Source of the DNA: UBA6136 sp044237765
GTDB lineage: Bacteria; Pseudomonadota; Gammaproteobacteria; Methylococcales; Methylococcaceae
Assembly: GCA_044237765.1 (NCBI GenBank)
Contig: JBIIEQ010000018.1
Coordinates: 1-48,924 of the forward strand
Direction of reading: 5' to 3'
DNA: 48,924 nucleotides
A program made the position numbers and the translations under genes. Position 1 is the first letter of the stretch; each line of letters starts with the position of its first letter. Shown here one piece after another: positions 32,793 through 41,738 of the stretch. Under the pieces are notes generated by a model. The model was not told where the DNA came from, did no database searches, and saw nothing but the letters and a program-made list of their open reading frames with translations.

Positions 32793-33460
32793 GGTGAAAG
32801 ACTCGCTGTGGTCAGTGCTTGCCAAAGTTCAGGGTGATTTCGCGCCAGGTGTTCGCAATCAGCGGGGTAATCCAGGTCGGGCAGTGGATCCATCAGGTCG
32901 TATTTCCAGTCAAGGGCGGTCAATCGGGCTAGTGTCTCGGTCAGGACCCGCTCGGTTCCCCAGGCTATATTCTCGAAGAGCATCGGGTCCATGCGGGTGA
33001 GGCCGAGCAGCACATAACCCCCATCTTCGGCCGGTATCAGAACTGCATCGTACCCCTGATGCAAGGTCTGCGAGGCGCGCTGAAGATGTTGTGGCGTCAA
33101 TAAGGGACAATCGGTGCCAACTATCAGAACGGACTGGCCTGGCACCAATGACTTGCAGGCTGCATTCGCCATTTTCAGTCCCAGATCACCATCACATTGC
33201 GAGTAGACGGAAATGGGCTGTTCAGCCGCCAGCCAGCTGAAGAATGGAAAATCAGCGTGGGGCGCACACCAGAGTTCTACGGGACCGATTTCGGCGTTTA
33301 GTGATGTGTCTATGGTCCGGCAGGTCAGCTTTGCCTGCAGCTGTGCAGCCCCTTCCGAACCCAGCAGGGAAATCAGCCGCGTCTTGGCCTGACCGGGTTG
33401 CGGTGCTTTGGCTAACACCAAAATACGGGCGTTATGCCGGGTCGGGCCAAGCTTGGTCAT
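32789..33460 (-). CDS. TIGR04282-type nucleotidyl/glycosyltransferase of arsenosugar biosynthesis
   Basis: The 223-residue protein has a GT-A-like (DUF2064) fold: ILVLAKAPQPGQAKTRL at the N-terminus, VLIVGTDCPLLTP and VLIPAEDGGYVLLGL in the centre. The TIGR04282 family is the second glycosyltransferase commonly found in arsenosugar clusters. It overlaps the AhpD-like gene by four bases. No ribosome binding site is obvious. The 145 bases upstream (33461-33605) hold no gene and may carry the promoter for the pair. Confidence 0.88.
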   Translation of the reverse strand: MTKLGPTRHNARILVLAKAPQPGQAKTRLISLLGSEGAAQLQAKLTCRTIDTSLNAEIGPVELWCAPHADFPFFSWLAAEQPISVYSQCDGDLGLKMANAACKSLVPGQSVLIVGTDCPLLTPQHLQRASQTLHQGYDAVLIPAEDGGYVLLGLTRMDPMLFENIAWGTERVLTETLARLTALDWKYDLMDPLPDLDYPADCEHLARNHPELWQALTTASLSP

Positions 33461-33605
33461 GTTGATGAACCCGGAGGCGAAACCGTACTGGCTTCAGTGA
33501 GCCTGATTTGTTGATCAGAACAAGTGCAGCGAAGACGCAAACGTTCCAATTCTTCGAAAGGACAAAGGAATCAATATGGGTCTCGTCGTCGAAAGAGACT
33601 GCAAC

Positions 33606-34310
33606 CTAAAGACGGACGCGGCGAACATGTTCAAGATGCAGATCCGTGCAGGTTCCGTCTCGAAGGCTCAGTACAGGCCAGCCTTCTTGAGTGGCGTGTT
33701 GCCGAAGAATGTCGTCGGGGTCGACCGCGACGGGATGCCGGACACGACCCAGCAGGGGCAGATCGTTGTGTGAGTCGCTGTAGAACCAGCTGCCTTCCAG
33801 AGATCGCTCGTGCTGATTCAGCCACTCATCCAGTCGCGTGACCTTGCCTTCCTGAAAACAGGGTATTCCCTCGTATTGGCCGGTGTAACGACCGTCCTTG
33901 AATTCGGGCGTGGTGGCGATGAGATGCTCGATGCCATAAAGCCCGGCGATGGGTTCAGTGACAAATCGGTTGGTGGCCGTAATGATCATCAGGGTATCGC
34001 CGATGGATCGATGTTCTTCGATCAGTCGGCGGGCAGCTGGGAGCAGGATGGGTTCGATTTTCGTTCTGACGAACTCGGACCGCCATGCGAAAAGTTGCTC
34101 GGGATCATGCTGGGCCAGGGGTTGCAGGGCAAAGTTGAGGAATTCCCGGATGTCGAGTTGCCCCTGTTTGTAATCCTCATAGAACCGGGCATTGGCTGTT
34201 TCGTATTCGTCTCGATTGACAATGCCTTGATCGACCAGGTACTGACCCCACAGATAGTCACTGTCGCCGGCAATTAGGGTGTTATCGAGGTCAAAGATTG
34301 CCAGAGTCAC
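33606..34310 (-). CDS. HAD-superfamily IB phosphatase
   Basis: The 234-residue protein is a haloacid-dehalogenase hydrolase of the SerB-like IB group. Motif I is FDLDNTLIAGDSDYLWG, motif II MIITATNRFV, motif III has Lys in EGKVTRL, and motif IV is FYSDSHNDLPLL. Such enzymes dephosphorylate small phosphates (serine, histidinol or glycerol phosphates). The start is GTG at 34310, with AAAGGA seven bases upstream. It diverges from rppH. Confidence 0.88.
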   Translation of the reverse strand: MTLAIFDLDNTLIAGDSDYLWGQYLVDQGIVNRDEYETANARFYEDYKQGQLDIREFLNFALQPLAQHDPEQLFAWRSEFVRTKIEPILLPAARRLIEEHRSIGDTLMIITATNRFVTEPIAGLYGIEHLIATTPEFKDGRYTGQYEGIPCFQEGKVTRLDEWLNQHERSLEGSWFYSDSHNDLPLLGRVRHPVAVDPDDILRQHATQEGWPVLSLRDGTCTDLHLEHVRRVRL

Positions 34311-34467
34311 GAGTTTCCTTTAAATTCGGTAGTCAATTGGAACAAGCCGGAGGGAGCGCAAAAGCCCCTGATTCTTGAAAGTGAAAAAGCCGCCCATGGC
34401 GAGCGATGCGCTAATTCAAGGCTGCCGGATTATACACTCGACAACCCAGCAGAGTCCCTGCCTAAAC

Positions 34468-34992
34468 ATGATAGATCGCGATGGATATCGCCTGAATGTC
34501 GGGATCGTTCTTTTGAACGATGAGCGGCGTGTATTCTGGGCACGGCGATTGGGTATGCGTTCCTGGCAGTTCCCCCAGGGCGGGATTAAGCGCAACGAGG
34601 CACCGGAAGCGGCTATGTACCGTGAGCTCTACGAGGAAGTGGGGCTAAGGGTGAAGGACGTTGAGCTGATCGCGCGCACCAGTCAATGGCTGCACTATAA
34701 CTTGCCCGAGCGATACATTCGCCGGCGGTCCTACCCCCTCTGCATTGGCCAGAAGCAGCTCTGGTTCATGCTCAAGCTCATTTCTCCGGAGTCTCGCATT
34801 CGTCTGGATTGCTCCGGCAAGCCCGAGTTTGACACCTGGACCTGGGTTGACTACTGGCATCCTGTCGAAGATGTCGTCTACTTCAAGCGGGATGTCTATC
34901 AGCGGGCGCTGACTGAACTGAGCGATCATCTGGGCACCCCTGCACAAGCTTCCCGGCAAGACGAGCCGGCATTGGTCGAAAGCCAACCCTAA
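34468..34992 (+). CDS. rppH: RNA pyrophosphohydrolase
   Basis: RppH removes pyrophosphate from 5'-triphosphate mRNA and starts its decay. The protein is 174 residues from the ATG at 34468, where the family begins (MIDRDGYRLNVGIVLLN); the frame is open upstream to 34375 without conserved content. The Nudix box is present: GGIKRNEAPEAAMYRELYEE followed by VGL. WARRLGMRSWQFPQGG and EFDTWTWVDYWHPVEDVVYFKR are RppH-specific blocks. It converges with cpdA; a 6-bp hairpin (GAGAGA/TCTCTC, about 35006-35021) lies between them. Confidence 0.93.
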   Translation: MIDRDGYRLNVGIVLLNDERRVFWARRLGMRSWQFPQGGIKRNEAPEAAMYRELYEEVGLRVKDVELIARTSQWLHYNLPERYIRRRSYPLCIGQKQLWFMLKLISPESRIRLDCSGKPEFDTWTWVDYWHPVEDVVYFKRDVYQRALTELSDHLGTPAQASRQDEPALVESQP

Positions 34993-35031
34993 GCGAATCC
35001 CTTAATCGAGAGATGGTTCTCTCACACCTGA

Positions 35032-35859
35032 TCAATAGCCACCCGACTCCACATCCAGGCCCGAAGGGATGTTATTCAGGCGTTTCACCTGAGTAGTGAT
35101 GTGTCCGTCGGGGTGTAACTCGATCCAGCGGTAGCCGGGTGGGAGCGCGTCCAGAGCGAACTGAGCCTGGCCGGGTTTGAACTGGAAACAGGTTGAAGGC
35201 GTTCCCAGAATGCGAAGTCCCCGATATTCGGACTCCAGTGTCTGGTGTATGTGCCCAAAAACGACGCCGCGAGCTTGGGAATGTCTGTCCAGCAAATCGA
35301 AAAATGCGTCGGCATTTTCCAGTTGCATGGTATCCATCCAGGCGCTGCCACTGGCGACTGGATGGTGGTGCAGCGCGACCAGGGCGAAATGGTCGGGATA
35401 TTCCACCAGGTATTGTTCTAGTAGAGCCAACTGGTCGTCTGCCAGTTTTCCATAGGGCGAATGCCGGATGGTGCTGTCCAGGCAGATGATCTGCCATCCC
35501 TTCATCAGGATATGACTCTGATAATGGATGAGCGGACGAGCCAGTACGCTGGCCATCAGACTGGGATCGTCGTGATTGCCGGGGAGACAGTAGCTGGAAC
35601 AGGGCAGGGATGCGAGGCCCTCTCTCAGGCGCTCATAGGTTGAAGCACTGGCGTCCTGGGCAAGATCACCGGTCAGAAGGGCGAGGTCCGGTTCCGTTTT
35701 TTCGCCGAGAGCCGCTGCGAGCGTGGCTTCGAAGCTCTGCTGGGTATTGACGCCCAGCAAGGTCTCGTCGGGCTGGCTGCGAATATGAAAATCGGTGATC
35801 TGAAGAATCCGGATCACATCACCCAAACGTTCCTCGACCATGCTGAATTCTGAGTTCAT
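35032..35859 (-). CDS. cpdA: 3',5'-cyclic-AMP phosphodiesterase
   Basis: CpdA hydrolyses cAMP and tunes CRP-type regulation. This 275-residue calcineurin-like phosphoesterase has all metal-binding motifs: ITDFHIR, LLTGDLAQD, CLPGNHDDP, ALHHHPVASGS and VFGHIHQ. The start at 35859 (MNSEFSM) is preferred over a TTG at 35877, though no ribosome binding site decides. It is the last gene of a minus-strand run xseB-ispA-dxs-apt-cpdA. Confidence 0.9.
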   Translation of the reverse strand: MNSEFSMVEERLGDVIRILQITDFHIRSQPDETLLGVNTQQSFEATLAAALGEKTEPDLALLTGDLAQDASASTYERLREGLASLPCSSYCLPGNHDDPSLMASVLARPLIHYQSHILMKGWQIICLDSTIRHSPYGKLADDQLALLEQYLVEYPDHFALVALHHHPVASGSAWMDTMQLENADAFFDLLDRHSQARGVVFGHIHQTLESEYRGLRILGTPSTCFQFKPGQAQFALDALPPGYRWIELHPDGHITTQVKRLNNIPSGLDVESGGY

Positions 35860-35917
35860 GTCTGGGACGAGAGGCAAGTGTTGACGTATTGTCGCGTTTG
35901 GCGTGGGTTTCTGGAAA

Positions 35918-36433
35918 TCAGAAGTGCAGTAAGGAGTGGATATTCCAGAGATCTAGCTTTTCTCGGCCACCCAGATCGTCCAGCTCTACCATGAAGGCGC
36001 AAGCGACTACCTCCGCGCCGAGCGATTCCACCAGTTGACAGCTTGCCAGTGCTGTACCGCCAGTGGCCAGCAGATCGTCGATGATCAGGACCCGATCGCC
36101 AGATTTGAGCGCATCCGTATGGACTTCCAGCGTCGCCGAGCCGTACTCGAGATCGTAGCTGATGGACTTGACGTCATAGGGCAGTTTTCCGGGTTTTCTC
36201 AGGGGCACGAAGCCCACGCCCAGTTCCCACGCCACTAGTGAACCAAAGATGAATCCACGTGCCTCCATGCCGGCCACGGCGGTGATGCCTTGGTTCCGGA
36301 ATGGCTTCTGCAGGTGATCCACCGCGAGGCGCAAGGCCTCAGGGTCTTGAATCACCGGGGTGATGTCCTTGAAGAGTATGCCCGGCTTGGGGAAATCCGG
36401 TATGTCCCGGATCGAGGCCCGCAGACGCTCCAT
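35918..36433 (-). CDS. apt: Adenine phosphoribosyltransferase
   Basis: Apt salvages adenine to AMP using PRPP. The 171 residues and the motifs fit: IRDIPDFPKPGILFKDITP near the N-terminus and the PRPP loop VLIIDDLLATGGTALA. The start overlaps the dxs stop (TGATG reading on the minus strand at 36431-36435), so it is coupled to dxs. Confidence 0.95.
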   Translation of the reverse strand: MERLRASIRDIPDFPKPGILFKDITPVIQDPEALRLAVDHLQKPFRNQGITAVAGMEARGFIFGSLVAWELGVGFVPLRKPGKLPYDVKSISYDLEYGSATLEVHTDALKSGDRVLIIDDLLATGGTALASCQLVESLGAEVVACAFMVELDDLGGREKLDLWNIHSLLHF

Positions 36434-38331
36434 CAGTGGGGCTTCTTGCCAGATTTGGCACCCGCCAGTTTCTTCTGGAACGCTTCAATGCTGGTCAAAA
36501 TGCCTGGAACATCAAGGCCCGCAACGGTCAGAACTTCCTCACGGGTGCCCTGCTCGATGAAGCTGTCGGGCAAGCCGATGGTCAGCAAAGGTGTCTTGCA
36601 CACATGAGCATTGAGGATTTCGTTGATTCCGTTGCCGGCGCCACCGGCAATGACATTCTCCTCGATGCTGACCAGCAGATCGTGACTCTCAGCCATTTTG
36701 AGAATCGTCTCCTCATCCAGCGGCTTGATGAAGCGCATGTTGACTACCGTGGCGTCCAGCTTTTCGCCGACCTCCAGCGCCGGCGTCACCATGGAACCGA
36801 AGGCTAGAAGGGCGATCTTTTTACCCTTGCGTCGGATTTCCGCTTTCCCCATCGGCACTGCGGTCATTTCCTCGGCAACCACTGTGCCTGGACCCTTTCC
36901 GCGAGGATAGCGCACTGCTGCGGGACCCTCATGCTGGAAGCCGGTGTAAAGCATTTGGCGACATTCGTTTTCGTCGGCCGGAGCCATGACGACGATGTTC
37001 GGCAGGCAACGAAGGTAGCTCAAATCAAAGCTGCCGGCGTGCGTCGGGCCATCCGGACCCACCAGACCGGCACGGTCGATGGCGAAGAGGACGGGCAATC
37101 CCTGCAGCACCACGTCATGGATCAGCTGATCATAGGCCCGTTGCAGGAAGGTGGAATAAATCGCCACGACGGGCTTGAAGCCCTCACAAGCCTGACCGGC
37201 TGCCAGCGTAACCGCATGTTGTTCGGCGATGCCAACATCGAAATAGCGTTCCGGGAAGCGCTGTTCGAACTCGACCAGGCCGGAACCTTCGCGCATAGCC
37301 GGCGTGACGCCAAGCAGGCGAGGATCCTTTTCCGCCATGTCGCAGAGCCATTTGCCAAACACTTCCGTGTAGGTTGGGGTGCTGGGTTTGGCCTTGGGCA
37401 GGTGATCCTTGCTGGGATCGAAGGTACCCACGCCGTGGTAGGCGACCGGGTCCATTTCGGCCGGGAGATAACCCTTGCCCTTTTTGGTGACGATATGGAG
37501 GAACCGGGGGCCATCGGTATTGCGCAGATTCCGCAGCGTGGTCACCAGCGTGTCCATGTCGTGTCCGTCAATCGGGCCGATATAATTGAAGCCCAGTTCC
37601 TCGAACAGAGTCCCGGGAGCCACCATGCCCTTGACATGCTCTTCGGCACGTCGCGCCAGTTCCCACACGGATGGCATGCGGTCCTTCAATAATTCCTTGC
37701 TGCCCTGGCGGATGGTCGAGTAGAAACGGCCCGAAAGCAGCTTGGCCAGATAGTTGTTCATGGCGCCGACGTTCGGCGAGATGGACATTTCGTTATCGTT
37801 CAGAACCACCAGCAGATTCGCGTCGAGCGCACCCGCATGGTTGAGGGCCTCGAATGCCATGCCGCCGGTCAGTCCACCGTCTCCAATGATAGCCACGGCA
37901 TGGGCATCGCGCTTTTCCAATCCGGCCGCAATCGCCATGCCGAGCGCCGCGCTGATCGAGGTGCTGGAATGACCGACGCCAAAGGTATCGTAGGGACTTT
38001 CCTCCCGGGTCGGGAAAGCCGACAGACCATCCTTCTTGCGGATGGTGGGCATGCGATCGCGTCGTCCCGTGAGGATTTTGTGCGGATAGGCCTGATGGCC
38101 AACATCCCAGACCAGTTTGTCTTCAGGCGTGTTGAAGACGTAATGAAGGGCGATGGTCAGGTCGACCGTGCCGAGTCCCGCGGCGAGATGCCCGCCGCTC
38201 TGGCTTACGCTTTGCAGCAGGAATTCCCGCAACTCTTCCGCCAGTTGGGGCAACTGATCTTCCGTAAGCGCGCGAACGTCATTCGGATCAGTGATGCTGT
38301 CGAGCAATGATGAAGTGTTGGATTCAGTCAT
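36433..38331 (-). CDS. dxs: 1-deoxy-D-xylulose-5-phosphate synthase
   Basis: Dxs condenses pyruvate and glyceraldehyde 3-phosphate, the entry and main control step of the MEP isoprenoid pathway, using thiamine diphosphate. The protein is 632 residues from the ATG at 38331 (AGGA upstream). Visible landmarks are VWDVGHQAYPHKILTGR, GVGHSSTSISAALGMA, the ThDP motif IGDGGLTGGMAFEALNHAG...LNDN, and DVGIAEQHAVTLAAG in the pyrimidine domain. ispA lies 132 bases upstream on the same strand. Output of this gene would feed the crt genes at 15848-20293. Confidence 0.96.
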   Translation of the reverse strand: MTESNTSSLLDSITDPNDVRALTEDQLPQLAEELREFLLQSVSQSGGHLAAGLGTVDLTIALHYVFNTPEDKLVWDVGHQAYPHKILTGRRDRMPTIRKKDGLSAFPTREESPYDTFGVGHSSTSISAALGMAIAAGLEKRDAHAVAIIGDGGLTGGMAFEALNHAGALDANLLVVLNDNEMSISPNVGAMNNYLAKLLSGRFYSTIRQGSKELLKDRMPSVWELARRAEEHVKGMVAPGTLFEELGFNYIGPIDGHDMDTLVTTLRNLRNTDGPRFLHIVTKKGKGYLPAEMDPVAYHGVGTFDPSKDHLPKAKPSTPTYTEVFGKWLCDMAEKDPRLLGVTPAMREGSGLVEFEQRFPERYFDVGIAEQHAVTLAAGQACEGFKPVVAIYSTFLQRAYDQLIHDVVLQGLPVLFAIDRAGLVGPDGPTHAGSFDLSYLRCLPNIVVMAPADENECRQMLYTGFQHEGPAAVRYPRGKGPGTVVAEEMTAVPMGKAEIRRKGKKIALLAFGSMVTPALEVGEKLDATVVNMRFIKPLDEETILKMAESHDLLVSIEENVIAGGAGNGINEILNAHVCKTPLLTIGLPDSFIEQGTREEVLTVAGLDVPGILTSIEAFQKKLAGAKSGKKPH

Positions 38332-38463
38332 GGAGGGTTTTCCTGGCGTAACGGGCAAGAGGCCCCGCTCGTGGGTAGTCGTCTAAAGTAAGGGATGCCT
38401 CGGGCATTTCCCGTGATTCAAACCCGGCGCAGCGCCAGGGGTGTTGGTGTAATGCGGACACAA

Positions 38464-39366
38464 TCAATGCTGGCGGTCGATGATGAATCTCGACAACTCG
38501 CGCAGCAGTTCAGCCTCGGGCCCGAAACCGGACAGGCTGTCCAGCGCATCCTCATGCAGCTCCAGCGCTTTCTGCTTGGCGCCGGCCAGGCCCAGAAGGG
38601 CCGGGTAATTGGGTTTGTTGTTGTCGCGATCCTTGCCTTGTGTTTTTCCGAGCGTCTGGGTGTCGCTTTCCTCATCGAGGATATCGTCCTTGATCTGAAA
38701 CGATAGACCAATGCATTTGGCGTAATGATCCAGACGGTCCGCGAGGATTGCTTCGATCGGAGTCTTGGCGAGCGCGGCCAATTTCACGCTGGCGCGAATC
38801 AGTGCGCCCGTCTTGCGAATGTGCATGTTCTCGAGGGCGGGCATATCCAGTGCCTTGCCGACGGAATGCAGGTCGATGGCCTGACCGCCGACCATGCCCA
38901 GCGAGCCACTGGCGGTAGCCAGGCATTCGATCATGGCAATGCGGTTTTCGGCGGGGACGTTGATGGTGGGATCCTGCGCCAGCACATGAAATGCCAGGGC
39001 CTGAAGGCCGTCGCCGGCGAGAATCGCGGTCGCCTCATCATAGGCGACATGGCAAGTTGGCTTGCCGCGACGCAGCGAGTCGTCGTCCATGGCCGGCAAA
39101 TCGTCATGGATCAGGGAATAGACATGAATCATCTCCACCGCGGCGGCGGGTCCATCCAGGAGATCAAGGGAGACTCCCAGCGCCTTGCCGGTGGCATATG
39201 TCAGCAGGGGACGCAGACGCTTGCCACCGCCCAGCGCGGAATAACGCATGGCCTGGTGGAGACGTTCCGGCATCCGGTTCTCGGCGGGCAGTCGGGCATC
39301 AAGAGCCGCTTCGGCCCGCGCCTGACAGACTCCCATGAATTCTTGCAGAGCGTTATTCGACGTCAT
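38464..39366 (-). CDS. ispA: Farnesyl diphosphate synthase
   Basis: IspA makes C15 farnesyl diphosphate. The 300-residue trans-prenyl synthase has SLIHDDLPAMDDDSLRRGKP (first Asp-rich motif) and FQIKDDILDEESDT (second). It overlaps the end of xseB by 14 bases and is followed by dxs, the usual gammaproteobacterial xseB-ispA-dxs order. It supplies the substrate for CrtE as well as for quinone and undecaprenyl synthesis. Confidence 0.95.
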   Translation of the reverse strand: MTSNNALQEFMGVCQARAEAALDARLPAENRMPERLHQAMRYSALGGGKRLRPLLTYATGKALGVSLDLLDGPAAAVEMIHVYSLIHDDLPAMDDDSLRRGKPTCHVAYDEATAILAGDGLQALAFHVLAQDPTINVPAENRIAMIECLATASGSLGMVGGQAIDLHSVGKALDMPALENMHIRKTGALIRASVKLAALAKTPIEAILADRLDHYAKCIGLSFQIKDDILDEESDTQTLGKTQGKDRDNNKPNYPALLGLAGAKQKALELHEDALDSLSGFGPEAELLRELSRFIIDRQH

Positions 39367-39586
39367 CAGTAAATGGTTTTAACGTTGGTTCGCCGTTTTC
39401 TTCCAGCAAAATACTTACTTTCTGTTCCGCTTCCTTCAGGGATTTCTGACAGCTGCGCGTCAGCTGCACGCCTCTTTCGAACAATTCCAGTGATTCCTCA
39501 AGTGGAAGGTTTCCCTGCTCCATGCGTTCTATCAGCTGCTCCAGCTCGGAAAGCGACTCTTCAAAAGGCAGCGATTTCTTGGCCAT
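39353..39586 (-). CDS. xseB: Exodeoxyribonuclease VII small subunit
   Basis: XseB is the small helical subunit of exonuclease VII. The 77-residue protein reads FEESLSELEQLIERMEQGNL and LEESLELFERGVQLTRSCQK, which is the whole diagnostic region. It heads the xseB-ispA-dxs run. A possible promoter with GATAAT lies on the minus strand around 39634-39639, without a convincing -35. Confidence 0.93.
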   Translation of the reverse strand: MAKKSLPFEESLSELEQLIERMEQGNLPLEESLELFERGVQLTRSCQKSLKEAEQKVSILLEENGEPTLKPFTDDVE

Positions 39587-39676
39587 GCAAATTCATCAAA
39601 ACGGAGGCTCCATTGACGGAGACAAGCTGGCATTATCGCAAATCTTTTTAGTTGATAAAAATACTGGGGTTTTTGG

Positions 39677-39692
39677 GGGCATTACGATGCCC
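39677..39692 (-). terminator. Hairpin after sseA, weak terminator candidate
   Basis: GGGCAT (39677-39682) and ATGCCC (39687-39692) pair around a 4-base loop, about 40 bases past the sseA stop on the minus strand. A T-rich stretch (TATTTTTATC) follows some 14 bases later, too far for a standard intrinsic terminator. It may separate the sseA operon from xseB. Confidence 0.3.
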
Positions 39693-39728
39693 GTCATTGA
39701 GCGGCCAAAAGTGCCCTGCAATGGGGCT

Positions 39729-40583
39729 TCAGGCCGGGCTGATGGGGAGGTCATCCCTTTGGCCCCATTCCGACCAGGAACCATCGTAAACCGCTGCATA
39801 TTCATTGCCCAGGCAGTAAAGTCCCAAAGCGAGAACCGAAGCGGTGACACCGCTGCCGCAAGTGGCGATGACGGGTTTGACTGGATCGATCCCGCCCTCC
39901 TGGAAAGCCTGCTTCAGTTGGGCTGGAGGTTTGAGGCAATGGGACTCTTCATCGATCAACTGCTTGAAGAAGACGTTATGGCTGCCGGGAATGTGTCCGG
40001 AGCGAAGGCCCGGCCGGGGTTCCGGCTCCTGTCCGTTGAATCGTCCAGGAGGCCGGGCATCGACAATCTGTGTCCCGGAATGTCCCAGCGCATCCTGCAT
40101 CTGCTCAAGATTTCGTACCAGCCCGGGTCGACGGACCGCCTTGAAGTTGGCGGGAGCCACCGCTTCCGGCCCGGATCGAGTGGGAAGGCGAAGCGCCAGC
40201 CAACGCTCCAGCCCGCCATCGAGGACGAGCACATGATCATGATCGAACACGCGAAAAGTCCACCAGGCCCGCGCCGAGGCCATGAAATGGTTGCGGTCGT
40301 AGACCACCACGGTGGTGAATTCCTCGATGCCCAGTTGTCCCGCCGCCGTCGAGAAATCGGACTCCGTCGGCAGCATATGCGGAAGATCGGTACTGTGATC
40401 GGCGACTACATCGATATCGAAGAAATGCGCACCGGGAATGTGGGCATGGAGATATTCATCCCGCGCATTGCGTCCCTGATTCGGCAGAAAAAAGGTCGCA
40501 TCGAGAATGACCAGAGCGGGCGAATCCAGCCGCGCGGCCAGCCATTCAGCCGAAACCAGGGGGGATTTTGTTGCATTTTCCAT
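39729..40583 (-). CDS. sseA: 3-mercaptopyruvate sulfurtransferase
   Basis: SseA has two rhodanese domains and moves sulphur from 3-mercaptopyruvate to thiols or cyanide. The protein is 284 residues from the ATG at 40583 (GAGGT upstream). The active loop CGSGVTASVLALGL, with Cys near residue 240, is the mercaptopyruvate sulfurtransferase form rather than the CRKGVT form of thiosulfate sulfurtransferases. It follows dapE by 18 bases on the same strand. Confidence 0.92.
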   Translation of the reverse strand: MENATKSPLVSAEWLAARLDSPALVILDATFFLPNQGRNARDEYLHAHIPGAHFFDIDVVADHSTDLPHMLPTESDFSTAAGQLGIEEFTTVVVYDRNHFMASARAWWTFRVFDHDHVLVLDGGLERWLALRLPTRSGPEAVAPANFKAVRRPGLVRNLEQMQDALGHSGTQIVDARPPGRFNGQEPEPRPGLRSGHIPGSHNVFFKQLIDEESHCLKPPAQLKQAFQEGGIDPVKPVIATCGSGVTASVLALGLYCLGNEYAAVYDGSWSEWGQRDDLPISPA

Positions 40584-40601
40584 GATCACCTCGGCAATGG
40601 A

Positions 40602-41738
40602 TTACGGGGCGTTGACCAGAAGATTTACCAGAATCTCTTCATACACTTCGGTGAGAACATCGATATCCACGACCGGGGTATGCTCGTCGATCTTGTGGAT
40701 GCTGCCGTTGAGTGGCCCCAGTTCGACCACCTGAGCGCCGGTCGGGGCGATGAACCGGCCATCCGAAGTGCCGCCGCCGGTATCGGGTCGTGCCGGTTGG
40801 CCGACCACCTTGACCAAGGCTGCCTGGGTGGCATCAATCAGCTCCGTGCCACTAGTCAAGAACGGAGCGCCCGACAAGCGCCAGGCGATCTCGTAGCGAA
40901 CTCCATGCTTGTTCAGGATTCCCTCGACTCTCTGCTTGATATCGGTCTCGGTCAGTGCGGTCGAATAGCGGAAATTAAAGGAGACTTCCATGCGGCCGGG
41001 TATGACGTTTTCCGCACCCGTGCCGGAGTGGATGTTGGAGACCTGAAAGCTGGTCGGCGGAAAGAATTCATTGCCCTGGTCCCAGACCTCGGCGCTCAGC
41101 TCCGCCAGGGCAGGCGCAAAGCGGTGGATGGGGTTATCGGCCTTGTCCGGATAGGCCACATGTCCCTGGACGCCATGCACGGTCAGAACACCGCACAGCG
41201 AGCCACGTCGACCGACCCGGATCACATCACCCAAGCAGTCAAAGCTGGAGGGCTCACCGATCACGCACCAATCGATCTGTTCGCCCCGTGATTGGAAGGT
41301 CTCCACAACTTTAACGACGCCATTCGTGGCGGCGCCTTCCTCGTCGCTGGTCATGAGGATTGCAGCAGAGCCGCGATGATCGGGATATTTTTCTGCAAAA
41401 CGGGCCAGTGCCGTGACCATCGCCGCCACGCCGCTTTTCATGTCGGCGGCCCCCCGGCCATAGAGCAATCCGTCCATGATCGTCGGCTCGAAGGGCGGGT
41501 GAGACCAGTCGGATTCGGGGCCGGTCGGCACGACATCGGTGTGGCCGAGAAAAACCAGCAATGGGCCCGTCGTGCCATGACGCATGAAAAGGTTTTGCGT
41601 ATCGCCGAAATCCAGCCTCTCCGTTGCAAAGCCCGCGGGCTCTAGCCGCGCAGAAATCAATTCCATGCAGCCGGCATCCTCTGGCGTAATAGAACGGCAA
41701 CGGATGAAATCACAGGTCAGGTCGAGGGTTTCGCTCAT
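40602..41738 (-). CDS. dapE: Succinyl-diaminopimelate desuccinylase
   Basis: DapE releases succinate from N-succinyl-L,L-diaminopimelate in lysine and peptidoglycan synthesis. The protein is 378 residues, the usual length, from the ATG at 41738. This di-zinc M20 peptidase-like enzyme has FLGHTDVVPTG, GRGAADMKSGVAAMV, MTSDEEGAATNGVVKV and GGGTSDGRFIAPTGAQVVELG. The start overlaps the stop of the Spx-like gene upstream (ATGA). Confidence 0.95.
   Translation of the reverse strand: MSETLDLTCDFIRCRSITPEDAGCMELISARLEPAGFATERLDFGDTQNLFMRHGTTGPLLVFLGHTDVVPTGPESDWSHPPFEPTIMDGLLYGRGAADMKSGVAAMVTALARFAEKYPDHRGSAAILMTSDEEGAATNGVVKVVETFQSRGEQIDWCVIGEPSSFDCLGDVIRVGRRGSLCGVLTVHGVQGHVAYPDKADNPIHRFAPALAELSAEVWDQGNEFFPPTSFQVSNIHSGTGAENVIPGRMEVSFNFRYSTALTETDIKQRVEGILNKHGVRYEIAWRLSGAPFLTSGTELIDATQAALVKVVGQPARPDTGGGTSDGRFIAPTGAQVVELGPLNGSIHKIDEHTPVVDIDVLTEVYEEILVNLLVNAP

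Noticed and set aside
36931..37692. Plus-strand open frame of 253 codons
   Set aside because: It is antisense to dxs and has no recognisable protein features.
39522..41291. Plus-strand open frame of 589 codons
   Set aside because: It lies antisense to sseA and dapE, whose products show complete catalytic motifs. It is a by-product of their codon usage.
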